Positions 1-6,115 are shown, counted from the first letter of the stretch. The stretch: 6,278 nt of DNA from Acidobacteriota bacterium (GCA_026394095.1 JAPKYY010000679.1:1-6278); one strand, 5' to 3'. The notes: a model not told the origin generated them from the sequence alone. Numbers and translations: made by a program.

Positions 1-696
1 CCCCCAGGCCAGGATGCGCAAAGGCTTCCCCGCATTGAGACGCTCAACCAGCCGCTTCACTGTGGCGCTCATTGGAATTGGTGACTCTGGATAGGACAGC
101 TCCGAAACTGGAAACAAATGGGCAGGCTCCAGCTTCGAAGCCATGCCAGACAAATAGACATTCCCCAGAGGACGATCACCCGGCTTGAGTTGGGGCCACG
201 ATGGCGCTGCCGCCCGTGGCTCTCCCTGACGCAAAACTACCTTGCCATCTCCATCCACTACTACAGCGTCCAGTCGCTGTTGCGCATGTCGGTAGCTCGC
301 ATAGACTGCCTGCCCCTCTTCGATCCTGCTCCCCGCTATGCGCCCGAAAGTCCCCCAGGCGAGATCGATTTCGTAGTCTGTTCCCCTGGTAAAAAGCAGA
401 GAGTCCGGCTCTGGCCCTGCGCGCAGCGTAAAACTGGCCTGATCCAGCAAGTGAGGGCTTGTCGTCTCCTGGGCACGAACGCCCTTCAGTTGCGCCCCTT
501 TTGCCCAGCCACCGGCCTTGGGATTAAACACAGGAATGCCTTCGTACTTCTCTGCTTTCACTGCAATCCAGGAGGGAGGTGTGACATGAATCGTCTCGGT
601 GCCAACCTTTACATCCCAATCGGCAACAATCGTGAAACTTGCAGGCTGCTGTGCAAAGGTGGCAAGCAGAAGCGGGAGCATCCCCAATGGCGGCAT
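1..696 (-). CDS. Probable exported SGNH/GDSL-type hydrolase, C-terminus cut by window edge
   Basis: The minus-strand frame stays open from ATG at 696 to base 1, giving 232 residues of an incomplete protein. It starts with a short hydrophobic, signal-like stretch (LGMLPLLLATFA, residues 4-15), so export is likely. Residues about 20-200 form a beta-rich extension (for example LLFTRGTDYEIDLAWGTFGRI). The last visible residues are ERLNAGKPLRILAWG. In Acidobacteriota SGNH/GDSL hydrolases with this kind of extension, as I recall them, LRILAWG is followed directly by DSVT, the block I serine motif, so the catalytic domain would lie just outside the window. That last step is inference because the serine is not seen. 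The start is 9 bp after the YkgJ stop and in the same frame, so the two genes are very probably co-transcribed. There is no good Shine-Dalgarno. TTG at 702 is an alternative start and ATG at 681 would spoil little of the signal. Substrate unknown; ester or acetyl-glycan cleavage is typical of the superfamily. Confidence 0.72.
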   Translation of the reverse strand, partial: MPPLGMLPLLLATFAQQPASFTIVADWDVKVGTETIHVTPPSWIAVKAEKYEGIPVFNPKAGGWAKGAQLKGVRAQETTSPHLLDQASFTLRAGPEPDSLLFTRGTDYEIDLAWGTFGRIAGSRIEEGQAVYASYRHAQQRLDAVVVDGDGKVVLRQGEPRAAAPSWPQLKPGDRPLGNVYLSGMASKLEPAHLFPVSELSYPESPIPMSATVKRLVERLNAGKPLRILAWG

Positions 697-705
697 CTTC
701 AAAGT

Positions 706-1329
706 CTATTCGATCGCCTGAAGGCGGTCCATCTCAATGCTCAACGCGCGGGCGATCTCGGCATCAGTTTGCGTCGACTCCCCTGGAAATGCTTTGTAGA
801 TTCTGATCGCCAATAAAGCCACCTCGGATGGGTTGTAGGGGATCGAATCCGGCGGAAACAAATCCCTGTTCTGACAAAGAAACGCGGCGGCGGATTTGAG
901 GCGGGCTTCCTCTGCCCGGCTCTCTGCCGAGTCATGTTCAAATACCCAGGCAGCCACGCGTTTGGCGATATCGGGTTGCCTCTTCACATCCACTGCCACA
1001 CCCGTCGCTGCAAAGACGCGGCAATCGTAATCGCGGCAGGTCTGCGGACGCGTCTCATAAATGGAGCATTGGTTATCTACAAGCATCGGGCAATGGCCCT
1101 GCTCGTTGTAGCCCATCAGCAAATGCCCCTCAGGCCGCCACGGTGCCTGGAAGAGTAGTTCGCCTGGAATACTTCGAATGGTCTCGACTTCTTCGGGTTC
1201 GATATGGATGAACATGGAAGACCGGCAACAGGCATTGCAAGTGCCACAGGGAACAACTGTGGAGACAAGTTCCGATTCCAGCCAGATAGAGAAATTCCCT
1301 GCCGGGACACTCAGAGGTTCACCAATCAC
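706..1329 (-). CDS. YkgJ-family CxxCxxCC metal-cluster protein
   Basis: This 207-residue protein carries the cysteine pattern of the YkgJ (zinc- or iron-chelating, PF03692-type) family: C28-x2-C31-x2-C34-C35 near the N-terminus, then C80, C88, C98 and C103 in the stretch CPMLVDNQCSIYETRPQTC plus a following DYDC. Eight cysteines in this spacing are expected to bind a metal, Zn or Fe. The biochemical role of the family is not established. There is no signal peptide or membrane segment, so it is cytosolic. The start is GTG; no ATG exists between the upstream in-frame stop (1399-1401) and the first cysteine motif, and no clear ribosome site precedes it. The gene begins 17 bp after the end of the broken DUF3224 frame, so translation may normally be coupled to it. 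It is followed 9 bp later by the exported hydrolase gene. The family call is firm; function and exact start are not. Confidence 0.9.
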   Translation of the reverse strand: MIGEPLSVPAGNFSIWLESELVSTVVPCGTCNACCRSSMFIHIEPEEVETIRSIPGELLFQAPWRPEGHLLMGYNEQGHCPMLVDNQCSIYETRPQTCRDYDCRVFAATGVAVDVKRQPDIAKRVAAWVFEHDSAESRAEEARLKSAAAFLCQNRDLFPPDSIPYNPSEVALLAIRIYKAFPGESTQTDAEIARALSIEMDRLQAIE

Positions 1330-1346
1330 ACTGCATAGAATAACGC

Positions 1347-1745
1347 TTAATCGCGCTGCGGCAGTTCGTAGTTCAAGGTGTAATGATGCTGTTTGCCTTC
1401 ACGCCGAATCTCAAGCTTGCCTGAGATTCCCGTTAACTCTCCGCTCCCGGTACCGGGTGTAATCACCACCTGGATCTCCATCGAGCCCGGAGACATGACG
1501 CCGCTGTGCTGCATGATGAAGCCGCCAGAGCGGCCGTCCAGCTAGCCCGTGAAGCGCTCCAGTGCTACGTAGCCGCCCGAGGGATTGCTTCCATCACTCG
1601 AAGCCATCATCTCCACCCGGCTTGTCCCACTCATGGGGCCGGCAAAAGTTTTGTCCAGCGAGAGGCGGACAAAATCGCCTTCGACAGCCGGCCCGGCGGG
1701 CGGCAACATTTTCACTTCAAAGGTTCCTGTGACGCTATTCGACAT
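1347..1745 (-). pseudogene. DUF3224-family protein interrupted by an in-frame amber codon
   Basis: From ATG 1745 the frame reads 67 residues (MSNSVTGTFEVKMLPP ... SLDKTF ... SGGYVALERFTG), meets TAG at 1542-1544, and then continues in the same frame for 64 more residues (LDGRSGGFIMQHSGVMSPGS ... GTGSGELTGISGKLEI ... YTLNYELPQRD) to TAA at 1347-1349. Both halves match the DUF3224 pattern as I know it (GTFEVK, SLDK, GYVA.ER.TG, L.GRSG.F..QHSG, GTGELTG..G), and the joined length of about 132 codons is normal for the family. The stop falls where relatives carry a Thr/Ser/Lys-type residue in G-x-L-x-GRSG, so one base change (for example AAG or TCG to TAG) explains it. The function of DUF3224 is unknown. 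It leads the cluster with ykgJ 17 bp downstream. An in-frame ATG at 1838 would add a 31-residue, signal-like N-terminus. It could be a recent pseudogene, a strain variant, a readthrough product or a sequencing error. Confidence 0.85.
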
Positions 1746-1754
1746 TCTGGCTTT

Positions 1755-1760
1755 CTCCTT
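1755..1760 (-). promoter_or_regulatory. Shine-Dalgarno site for the DUF3224 gene
   Basis: On the minus strand AAGGAG lies 9 nt before ATG 1745. It is the best ribosome site in the minus-strand cluster, and it places the protein start at MSNSVTGTFEVK, the usual family N-terminus. It argues against the longer start at ATG 1838, whose upstream sequence holds only a weak GAAG. Confidence 0.6.
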
Positions 1761-1867
1761 GTTTCGGTTTGTCGTACCCGGTGCTTGTGCCAGCAGCAAG
1801 GCAAATCCCGAAGCGATTGCTATGGTGAAGACATTCATGGCTTCAATAAGAATAGCGGCACAGGAAA

Positions 1868-2707
1868 ATGGGAGATAGGAAAAACACGTCAGACGCCGGG
1901 CCAGCAAGGGGAATCCTGAAGACGGCGCCAACGCCTAGTGCTTTTACCCACTCCCGCAGTCTCCCCGCTCCCGAATTGAGCTCATGGATTCAGCACTATT
2001 GGATGGTGGAATGGAAACTCGATCCCGCTCATCAGCAGTTAGTAGAAACTCTTCCTCATCCGAACTTCCATTTGGTTTTTGCTTCTGAGGATGCTTCTGC
2101 ATTGGTGCACGGGGTGCAAACACGCAAGTTCCAACGTTTGTTGCAAGGTCATGCTCGCGTCTTTGGCGTGAAGTTCCGCGCCGGAGGATTTCAGTCTTTT
2201 CTTAACGCACCCGCCTCGAGTCTGCGCGGCAAAACGATTGAAGCTAAGGCAGTCTTTGGCGAGACTGTTTCTGTACTTCAGCCGGTGCTCTCGGGCGATT
2301 CTGCCGATGCCTTGCGGATCGAAGAAGCTAATCGATTCTTCTTGGGGTTGATGCCAGGGCCTGATCCCGACGCAGCAACTGCCGCACGAATCGCAGACTT
2401 AATCCTTAATAGCCCGCAGATCCGAAACGTCGCATCACTTTCTGCGGCGACGGGACTCAGCGTCCGCTCTCTCCAGCGCTTGTTTCAGCGCTATGTGGGT
2501 GTGAGCCCCAAATGGGTGATCTGCCGCTACCGCATGCACGAACTTGTAGACGTCCTCAATCGGGGCGAAGAGGTCGATTGGGCGGCCATGGCGGTGGAGC
2601 TTGGTTACTTCGATCAATCGCACTTGATTCGTGATTTCCGTCGCACCACTGGTTTGTCTCCAGAGAAGTACCGGCTCCGCTTTTTTGAACAATCTGTTCC
2701 GGGCTAA
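1868..2707 (+). CDS. AraC-family transcriptional regulator with DUF6597-like sensor domain
   Basis: This 279-residue protein has two parts. Residues about 30-115 resemble the DUF6597-type N-terminal domain found in many AraC regulators (ELSSWIQHYWMVEW, LPHPNFHLVF, ARVFGVKFRAGGFQSFL). Residues about 175-272 hold the AraC DNA-binding domain: first helix-turn-helix around 188-223 (VASLSAATGLSVRSLQRLFQ) and the second, strongly conserved one around 237-270 (MAVELGYFDQSHLIRDFRR, then TGLSPEKYR). It is a cytosolic DNA-binding protein with an unknown ligand. It is transcribed divergently from the DUF3224-ykgJ-hydrolase cluster, a layout common for regulator and target. The two bPH2 genes follow 18 bp downstream. 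ATG 1868 is the only ATG before the conserved part, but its AGGA (1862-1865) is too close to be ideal. The first 25 or so residues are not conserved, so the true start could be later. Codons appear more AT-tolerant than in the neighbours by eye. Confidence 0.93.
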   Translation: MGDRKNTSDAGPARGILKTAPTPSAFTHSRSLPAPELSSWIQHYWMVEWKLDPAHQQLVETLPHPNFHLVFASEDASALVHGVQTRKFQRLLQGHARVFGVKFRAGGFQSFLNAPASSLRGKTIEAKAVFGETVSVLQPVLSGDSADALRIEEANRFFLGLMPGPDPDAATAARIADLILNSPQIRNVASLSAATGLSVRSLQRLFQRYVGVSPKWVICRYRMHELVDVLNRGEEVDWAAMAVELGYFDQSHLIRDFRRTTGLSPEKYRLRFFEQSVPG

Positions 2708-2715
2708 CGTATACT
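2685..2715 (+). promoter_or_regulatory. Possible promoter for the bPH2 gene pair
   Basis: TTGAAC (2685-2690) and TATACT (2710-2715, five of six consensus bases) resemble -35 and -10 boxes, with a long 19 bp spacer. Transcription would start about 4 nt before ATG 2726, giving an almost leaderless message, which fits the lack of a strong ribosome site there. The match is to a generic sigma-70 consensus; read-through from the AraC gene is equally possible. Confidence 0.3.
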
Positions 2716-2725
2716 CACCAGGCAG

Positions 2726-3256
2726 ATGAACGAAACGAATAGTCAAAAGTTGCCTCCTGTTCCAGCGCATATCGCCGCCATCGAGCGTCCTGTCGATAAG
2801 CTCATGACCTGTTACTTCATCAAGGCCGTGCTCTCGTTTGTAGCCTTCCCAGTCCTCCTGCCATTACTCTACTTCCGCTACTACACGATGCGATACAAGT
2901 TCGATGCCGACGGTATCCACATGAGCTGGGGAATTCTCTTCCGCCACGAAATCATGCTGAACTATTCCCGCATTCAGGACATCCATCTCCACTCCTCGCT
3001 GGTCGAACGCTATCTCGGCCTTGCCCGCATTGAGATCCAGACTGCAGCAGGCAGCTCGAGTGCCGAGATGGTTCTCGAAGGCCTGAGCGACCACGAAGCC
3101 ATGCGTGATTTTCTCTACTCCCGAATGCGCGGAGCCCGTGATGCCGTGACACCCAATGTCGCCACTGAGGGAGAATCAGCGATCCTGCTCCGGGAGATCG
3201 CCGAAGAGCTCAAAGCGATCCGGCTAATTGTCGAGGAGAAGCAAAACCGTGCTTGA
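2726..3256 (+). CDS. Membrane protein with bacterial PH-like domain (bPH2, YdbS-type)
   Basis: This is a 176-residue protein. A hydrophobic stretch at about 28-50 (CYFIKAVLSFVAFPVLLPLLYF) forms one long helix or a tight hairpin in the membrane. It is followed by a bPH2 (PF03703, former DUF304) domain at about 55-135, with the typical pattern MRYKFDADGIHMSWGILF, then YSRIQDIHLHSSLVERYLGL and ARIEIQTAAG. The C-terminal 25 residues (ILLREIAEELKAIRLIVEEK) form a charged amphipathic helix, perhaps for self-association or pairing. Such proteins are often encoded as adjacent pairs, like YdbS/YdbT of Bacillus; their molecular role is poorly defined. It lies 18 bp after the AraC stop. The next gene, encoding a second bPH2 protein, starts inside its last codons. 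Only a weak AGG precedes the ATG. The domain call is good; no precise function can be given. Confidence 0.85.
   Translation: MNETNSQKLPPVPAHIAAIERPVDKLMTCYFIKAVLSFVAFPVLLPLLYFRYYTMRYKFDADGIHMSWGILFRHEIMLNYSRIQDIHLHSSLVERYLGLARIEIQTAAGSSSAEMVLEGLSDHEAMRDFLYSRMRGARDAVTPNVATEGESAILLREIAEELKAIRLIVEEKQNRA
3233..3238 (+). promoter_or_regulatory. Shine-Dalgarno that sets the start of the second bPH2 gene
   Basis: GAGGAG lies 10 nt before GTG 3249, inside the 3' end of the upstream gene. A longer frame begins at TTG 3228 but has no ribosome site before it, and the GAGGAG would fall inside it. GTG 3249 is therefore preferred, giving an 8-base overlap with the upstream stop (TGA 3254-3256), typical of coupled translation. 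Confidence 0.65.
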
Positions 3257-3965
3257 TTGGGCGCGCCATCGCGTACTTACGGCTCTTCGCGTCCCGGCAG
3301 CTCCAAAGCCTCCAGACGGCAGCCCCGAGTCTTTATTGATCTTTCGTGCTGGCAAGAATTTCTTCTATCTGCAGTTCGTTCAATGGTTCCTGCAGATTAT
3401 CGGAGTCATTGTTGGTGTCTTTGCCCTTTACGCCTTCACCTGGAAGTACGTGCAGATGGCGCCGGTTTGGGTGCACTACATGGTGATTGCCGGCGAAATC
3501 TTCGGCGTGTTGGGTGTTGCCGTGGCTTCACCCTTTACCTTCCTGGCGATGAAGTGGCAATACGAATTGCGCTGGTACATCGTTACGGATCGCAGCCTCA
3601 GAATCAGACGTGGGGTTTGGGAAGTGGAAGAACTTACCATGACCTTCGCCAACATCCAGGAGATCCGTGTCCAGGCCGGGCCGGTACAGAAGCTTCTGGG
3701 CCTTGCTGATGTCGAGGTCCATGCCGCTGGTGGTGGCGCAATCGGCAAACACGGCGAGCAGCGCTCGCATAAGGCATTATTCGAAGGCGTAGACAACGCA
3801 AACACCATCCGCGATTTACTCGTAGAACGCTTGCGCGAGTATCGTGAACTGGGGCTCGGCGATAAGGTCAGTCCTGCAACTCCCCCGCTACTAGACTTTC
3901 AGTCAGCCCTATTGCAGGTCCGCGACGAAGCAACCAACCTCCGCAAAGCATTGCAGGCAACCTGA
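3249..3965 (+). CDS. Membrane protein with two TM helices and a bPH2 domain (YdbS/YdbT-type partner)
   Basis: From GTG 3249 this gives 238 residues. Two membrane helices are visible at about 39-63 (FYLQFVQWFLQIIGVIVGVF onward) and 77-101 (HYMVIAGEIFGVLGVAVASP onward). A bPH2 domain follows at about 105-195: ELRWYIVTDRSLRIRRGVWE, then MTFANIQEIRVQAGPVQKLL, GLADVEVHAAGGG. The I-Q-D/E-I, LGLA and V/I-E-I/V motifs match those of the upstream protein, so the two are paralogous in this core but differ in membrane part and length. The C-terminus (FQSALLQVRDEATNLRKALQ) is an amphipathic helix, like the one in its partner. The 8-base overlap implies co-translation and probably a shared complex at the membrane. 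The gene ends 3 bp from the end of the convergent PD40 gene. Function is not known beyond the family. Confidence 0.87.
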   Translation: MLDWARHRVLTALRVPAAPKPPDGSPESLLIFRAGKNFFYLQFVQWFLQIIGVIVGVFALYAFTWKYVQMAPVWVHYMVIAGEIFGVLGVAVASPFTFLAMKWQYELRWYIVTDRSLRIRRGVWEVEELTMTFANIQEIRVQAGPVQKLLGLADVEVHAAGGGAIGKHGEQRSHKALFEGVDNANTIRDLLVERLREYRELGLGDKVSPATPPLLDFQSALLQVRDEATNLRKALQAT

Positions 3966-3968
3966 CCA

Positions 3969-6068
3969 CTATCGGAACGAATCAATCACAAAAATATCGC
4001 TACCAGCCGCATCCAGTTGCGACCAGCAGATCCAGCTCTCATCGGCCGCAATGCTCATCCCGCTATCAAACTGTACCGGCATCCGGCTCAGCGCAACCAC
4101 ATCGCGTGTCTTTCCCGTAGTCAGGTCCAATCGGCGGATTGCCCGCTCCCCCACTGCACCAAATACCGCATAGTAAAGCCCCTTCGCCCCCAGCGCCCAT
4201 TGTCCCCAAAGATTGGTCCTCAGTGGTGCCATGTGCTCCTGCTTGCCCTCAGGCAAACTCATGCGGAAGATTCCGCCCTCCCCAGACCGCTTCACATAGT
4301 ACAGATACTTGCCGTCCATCGATTCAAATCCAGCCGACGCTCCCGTGGACGTAAGTTGCTGCGCCACTCCTCCGGTGGAAGCCATCTTGTAAAGTTCCCA
4401 CGTTCCGCTACGGTCGCTGGTGAAGTAAATCCACCGACCGTCTCGAGACCAGCTCGGCAGCACATCGTTTGATTTCTCTCTCGTTACCTGCACTGGTGTG
4501 CCGCCGCTTAGAGCAACCGTGAAGATGTCTCCATTGCCTTCAGGGCGCGAATCAAAAACCAACTTCGTCCCATCAGGCGACCACCGCGCACTCCCCGTCG
4601 TCGGGCCATTCATCGACGTCAGTTGCCGGCTGCTGCTGCCATCGGCAGAGCTGATCCAGACTTCGTCAAAGCCACTGCGAATACTTCGAAACGCAACCCA
4701 TTTCCCATCTGGTGAGATTTGCGGACCACTGTCCGGCTGAATGGAGTTCGTAATGGGCCGCAGCTTCGCATCCGCCCCAAGCTCTGCCCTCCAAAGGTTT
4801 GTATCAGAGAGGCGAGTAACAAAGGCGAGGTGCTGGCCTTTACGGGAAATCGCAGGTGCCTGCGCACCAATCCCCGCCACAGCAATGCGCTCCTGCAGGC
4901 CATGTTCGGGATCCACACGCCACAGGCTCCGGGCTTCGTTGTTCCGCGAGGTCGCCACCACCAGTTGCCTGCCATCGGCCGTCCAGTCAAAACCGGCAAT
5001 CAACCGCTTCTCTTTTGTAACTGCTTTTGCCGCAGATTCGTTCCCGTCCACCGGCACTCGCCAAAGGTCCTGCACAGACGCTTCTTTGGCCCGCACAAAG
5101 GCGATCCATTTTCCGCCCGGCTGTACATGGGCTTGCTGGTCGCCCTGAAAGTCTTTTGGTGGTTGCGTAATTGCGATCTTTTTTCCATCTGCTACCGAAA
5201 TCCGCACCAGACTGGTTGGGCTGGATTCTGAGTACCGGTCTGCTGCAACGATTGCTCCCCCATCGGCAACAAAACTCAACGAAGAGCGCACCGCTACCTC
5301 TGACAGTTGACGTGCGCTGCTATCCAGATTTTCCATCCACATCAGCGAATACCTGCCACCCGGCTTCTCACGCAAAAACGCGATCGCCCCCTGGCTGGAC
5401 CATGCCGGTTCGTAATCCCTTACCTCTCCGCTGGTGATTGCCGTCGCCACCCGCGACGCAAGTGGCTGCTTATAGATGTGCGACCATTCGTCACTCCCGT
5501 CACGCGAAAAAATCAGCGTCTCCCCGTCGGGCGAAAAAACAGGTGTCCTCGAAAAATCCTGATTGGCCGTGATCAGCCTTGGCACCCCTAAGGGCGTCTG
5601 CGCTGGCGTCAGGAGCCAGATTCCCAAGCCCGTAACCGTGAGGATTGCTGCACCCATCATTGGCCTCCACCGGGCCGGGGTGGCAGGAACGGCGGCAACT
5701 TGCGTAAAGCTGGCCTGATAGCTTCCTTTGGGTAACGCTACCCTTACCGGATCGGCCTTCCCGGACCCATCATAGTATTCCAGCAACTTGCTCCGAAGCC
5801 GTCTCACCTCAACTCGAACTACTGGGTCTGTCTTGGGGTCATAGCTCGGCTGACGGGCAAAAACATCAATTCCGATCACCGTTTCTTTCAGCCGGGATCC
5901 ACGCCCGGCAATCGTCTCCTCGGCCAGATAACGCAGCAGTTGAGCCATGCGAGGGCTCGCTGACAGCTCGTTACTTGCCAGTATCCGCTCCAAAGCCGCT
6001 TTTTGTTCGTTTGCGCCTAACTGCATTCCCATCAATCGTTTGCCAGAGGTAGTATACCCCGTCGCCAC
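3969..6068 (-). CDS. Membrane-anchored winged-helix regulator with PD40/TolB-like propeller
   Basis: This 699-residue protein is built like a ToxR/CadC-type one-component regulator. Residues about 26-122 are an atypical winged-helix domain seen in Acidobacteriota and in so-called adenylate-cyclase-like proteins (LERILASNELSASPRMAQLL, SRLKETVIGIDVFARQPSYD, PVVRVEVRRLRSKL, ALPKGSYQASF). A single membrane helix lies at 137-153, with RWR on its cytosolic side. The rest is a beta-propeller outside the membrane with many PD40/WD40-like blades: VFSPDGETLIFSRD (177-190), ISPDGKWVAF (451-460), WSPDGTKLVF (496-505), WSRDGRWIYF (540-549) and DGKYLYYV (585-592), plus weaker copies. There is no kinase or enzyme motif. 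The ligand is unknown. It is divergent from a secreted-protein gene, a possible target. The start is uncertain: GTG 6068 has a poor AGGA; ATG 6032 or 6026 would keep the whole DNA-binding domain. Confidence 0.9.
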   Translation of the reverse strand: MATGYTTSGKRLMGMQLGANEQKAALERILASNELSASPRMAQLLRYLAEETIAGRGSRLKETVIGIDVFARQPSYDPKTDPVVRVEVRRLRSKLLEYYDGSGKADPVRVALPKGSYQASFTQVAAVPATPARWRPMMGAAILTVTGLGIWLLTPAQTPLGVPRLITANQDFSRTPVFSPDGETLIFSRDGSDEWSHIYKQPLASRVATAITSGEVRDYEPAWSSQGAIAFLREKPGGRYSLMWMENLDSSARQLSEVAVRSSLSFVADGGAIVAADRYSESSPTSLVRISVADGKKIAITQPPKDFQGDQQAHVQPGGKWIAFVRAKEASVQDLWRVPVDGNESAAKAVTKEKRLIAGFDWTADGRQLVVATSRNNEARSLWRVDPEHGLQERIAVAGIGAQAPAISRKGQHLAFVTRLSDTNLWRAELGADAKLRPITNSIQPDSGPQISPDGKWVAFRSIRSGFDEVWISSADGSSSRQLTSMNGPTTGSARWSPDGTKLVFDSRPEGNGDIFTVALSGGTPVQVTREKSNDVLPSWSRDGRWIYFTSDRSGTWELYKMASTGGVAQQLTSTGASAGFESMDGKYLYYVKRSGEGGIFRMSLPEGKQEHMAPLRTNLWGQWALGAKGLYYAVFGAVGERAIRRLDLTTGKTRDVVALSRMPVQFDSGMSIAADESWICWSQLDAAGSDIFVIDSFR
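6051..6056 (-). promoter_or_regulatory. Possible -10 box for the winged-helix/PD40 gene
   Basis: TATACT on the minus strand sits 18 nt before ATG 6032 and 24 nt before ATG 6026. The same heptamer GTATACT occurs before the first bPH2 gene at 2709-2715. If this is a real -10 box, translation must begin at 6032 or 6026, not at GTG 6068. No good -35 box is visible at the usual distance (GGTAGG), so confidence is low. Confidence 0.25.
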
Positions 6069-6100
6069 CTCGTCCTACCGCTACTGATCTCACAAAATCA

Positions 6101-6115
6101 CCCATATTGGGCCAA
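6101..6115. promoter_or_regulatory. Overlapping short palindromes in the divergent promoter region
   Basis: CCCATATTGGG (6101-6111) is an inverted repeat with 4-base arms and a 3-base centre. It overlaps TTGGGCCAA (6107-6115), with 4-base arms and a 1-base centre. They lie directly before ATG 6115, between two divergent genes, where an operator would be expected. The arms are short and could be chance; CATATT (6103-6108) is also a weak -10-like hexamer. Confidence 0.22.

Noticed and set aside
118..816. Long plus-strand open frame of 232 codons over the left part of the window
   Set aside because: It runs antisense across the hydrolase and into the YkgJ gene, shows no recognisable domain, and its composition (many R, C, H, P) is typical of a shadow frame in GC-rich DNA. 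The minus-strand reading gives coherent protein families.
1319..1336. Five-codon minus-strand mini-ORF (MQCDW) overlapping the YkgJ GTG start
   Set aside because: An ATG-to-TGA reading of this size is expected by chance, and it has no ribosome site. A role in coupling to ykgJ cannot be supported from the sequence.
1542..1544. Pyrrolysine or selenocysteine decoding at the DUF3224 internal stop
   Set aside because: TAG does not encode selenocysteine. DUF3224 is not a known pyrrolysine protein, and the position corresponds to an ordinary residue in relatives; no Pyl genes are in the window. A simple nonsense mutation or sequence error is more likely.
1780..1810. Minus-strand promoter-like pair TTGCTG / TACGAC with a 17 bp spacer before the DUF3224 start
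   Set aside because: Each box matches only three of six consensus bases, which is expected by chance in a stretch this long; not listed as a feature.
1506..1919. Plus-strand open frames over 1506-1919 and 1585-1878
   Set aside because: They are antisense to the DUF3224 gene, have no recognisable family and no ribosome site; the minus strand clearly encodes DUF3224 motifs on both sides of the amber codon.
3228..3248. Longer N-terminus of the second bPH2 protein from TTG 3228
   Set aside because: TTG has no ribosome site upstream, while GTG 3249 has GAGGAG at a good distance; the seven extra residues are not part of any domain.
4719..5231. Plus-strand open frames of 80 to 170 codons inside 4017-5591
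   Set aside because: All are antisense to the winged-helix/PD40 gene, whose repeated SPDG-type blades continue throughout this region; they have no domains of their own.
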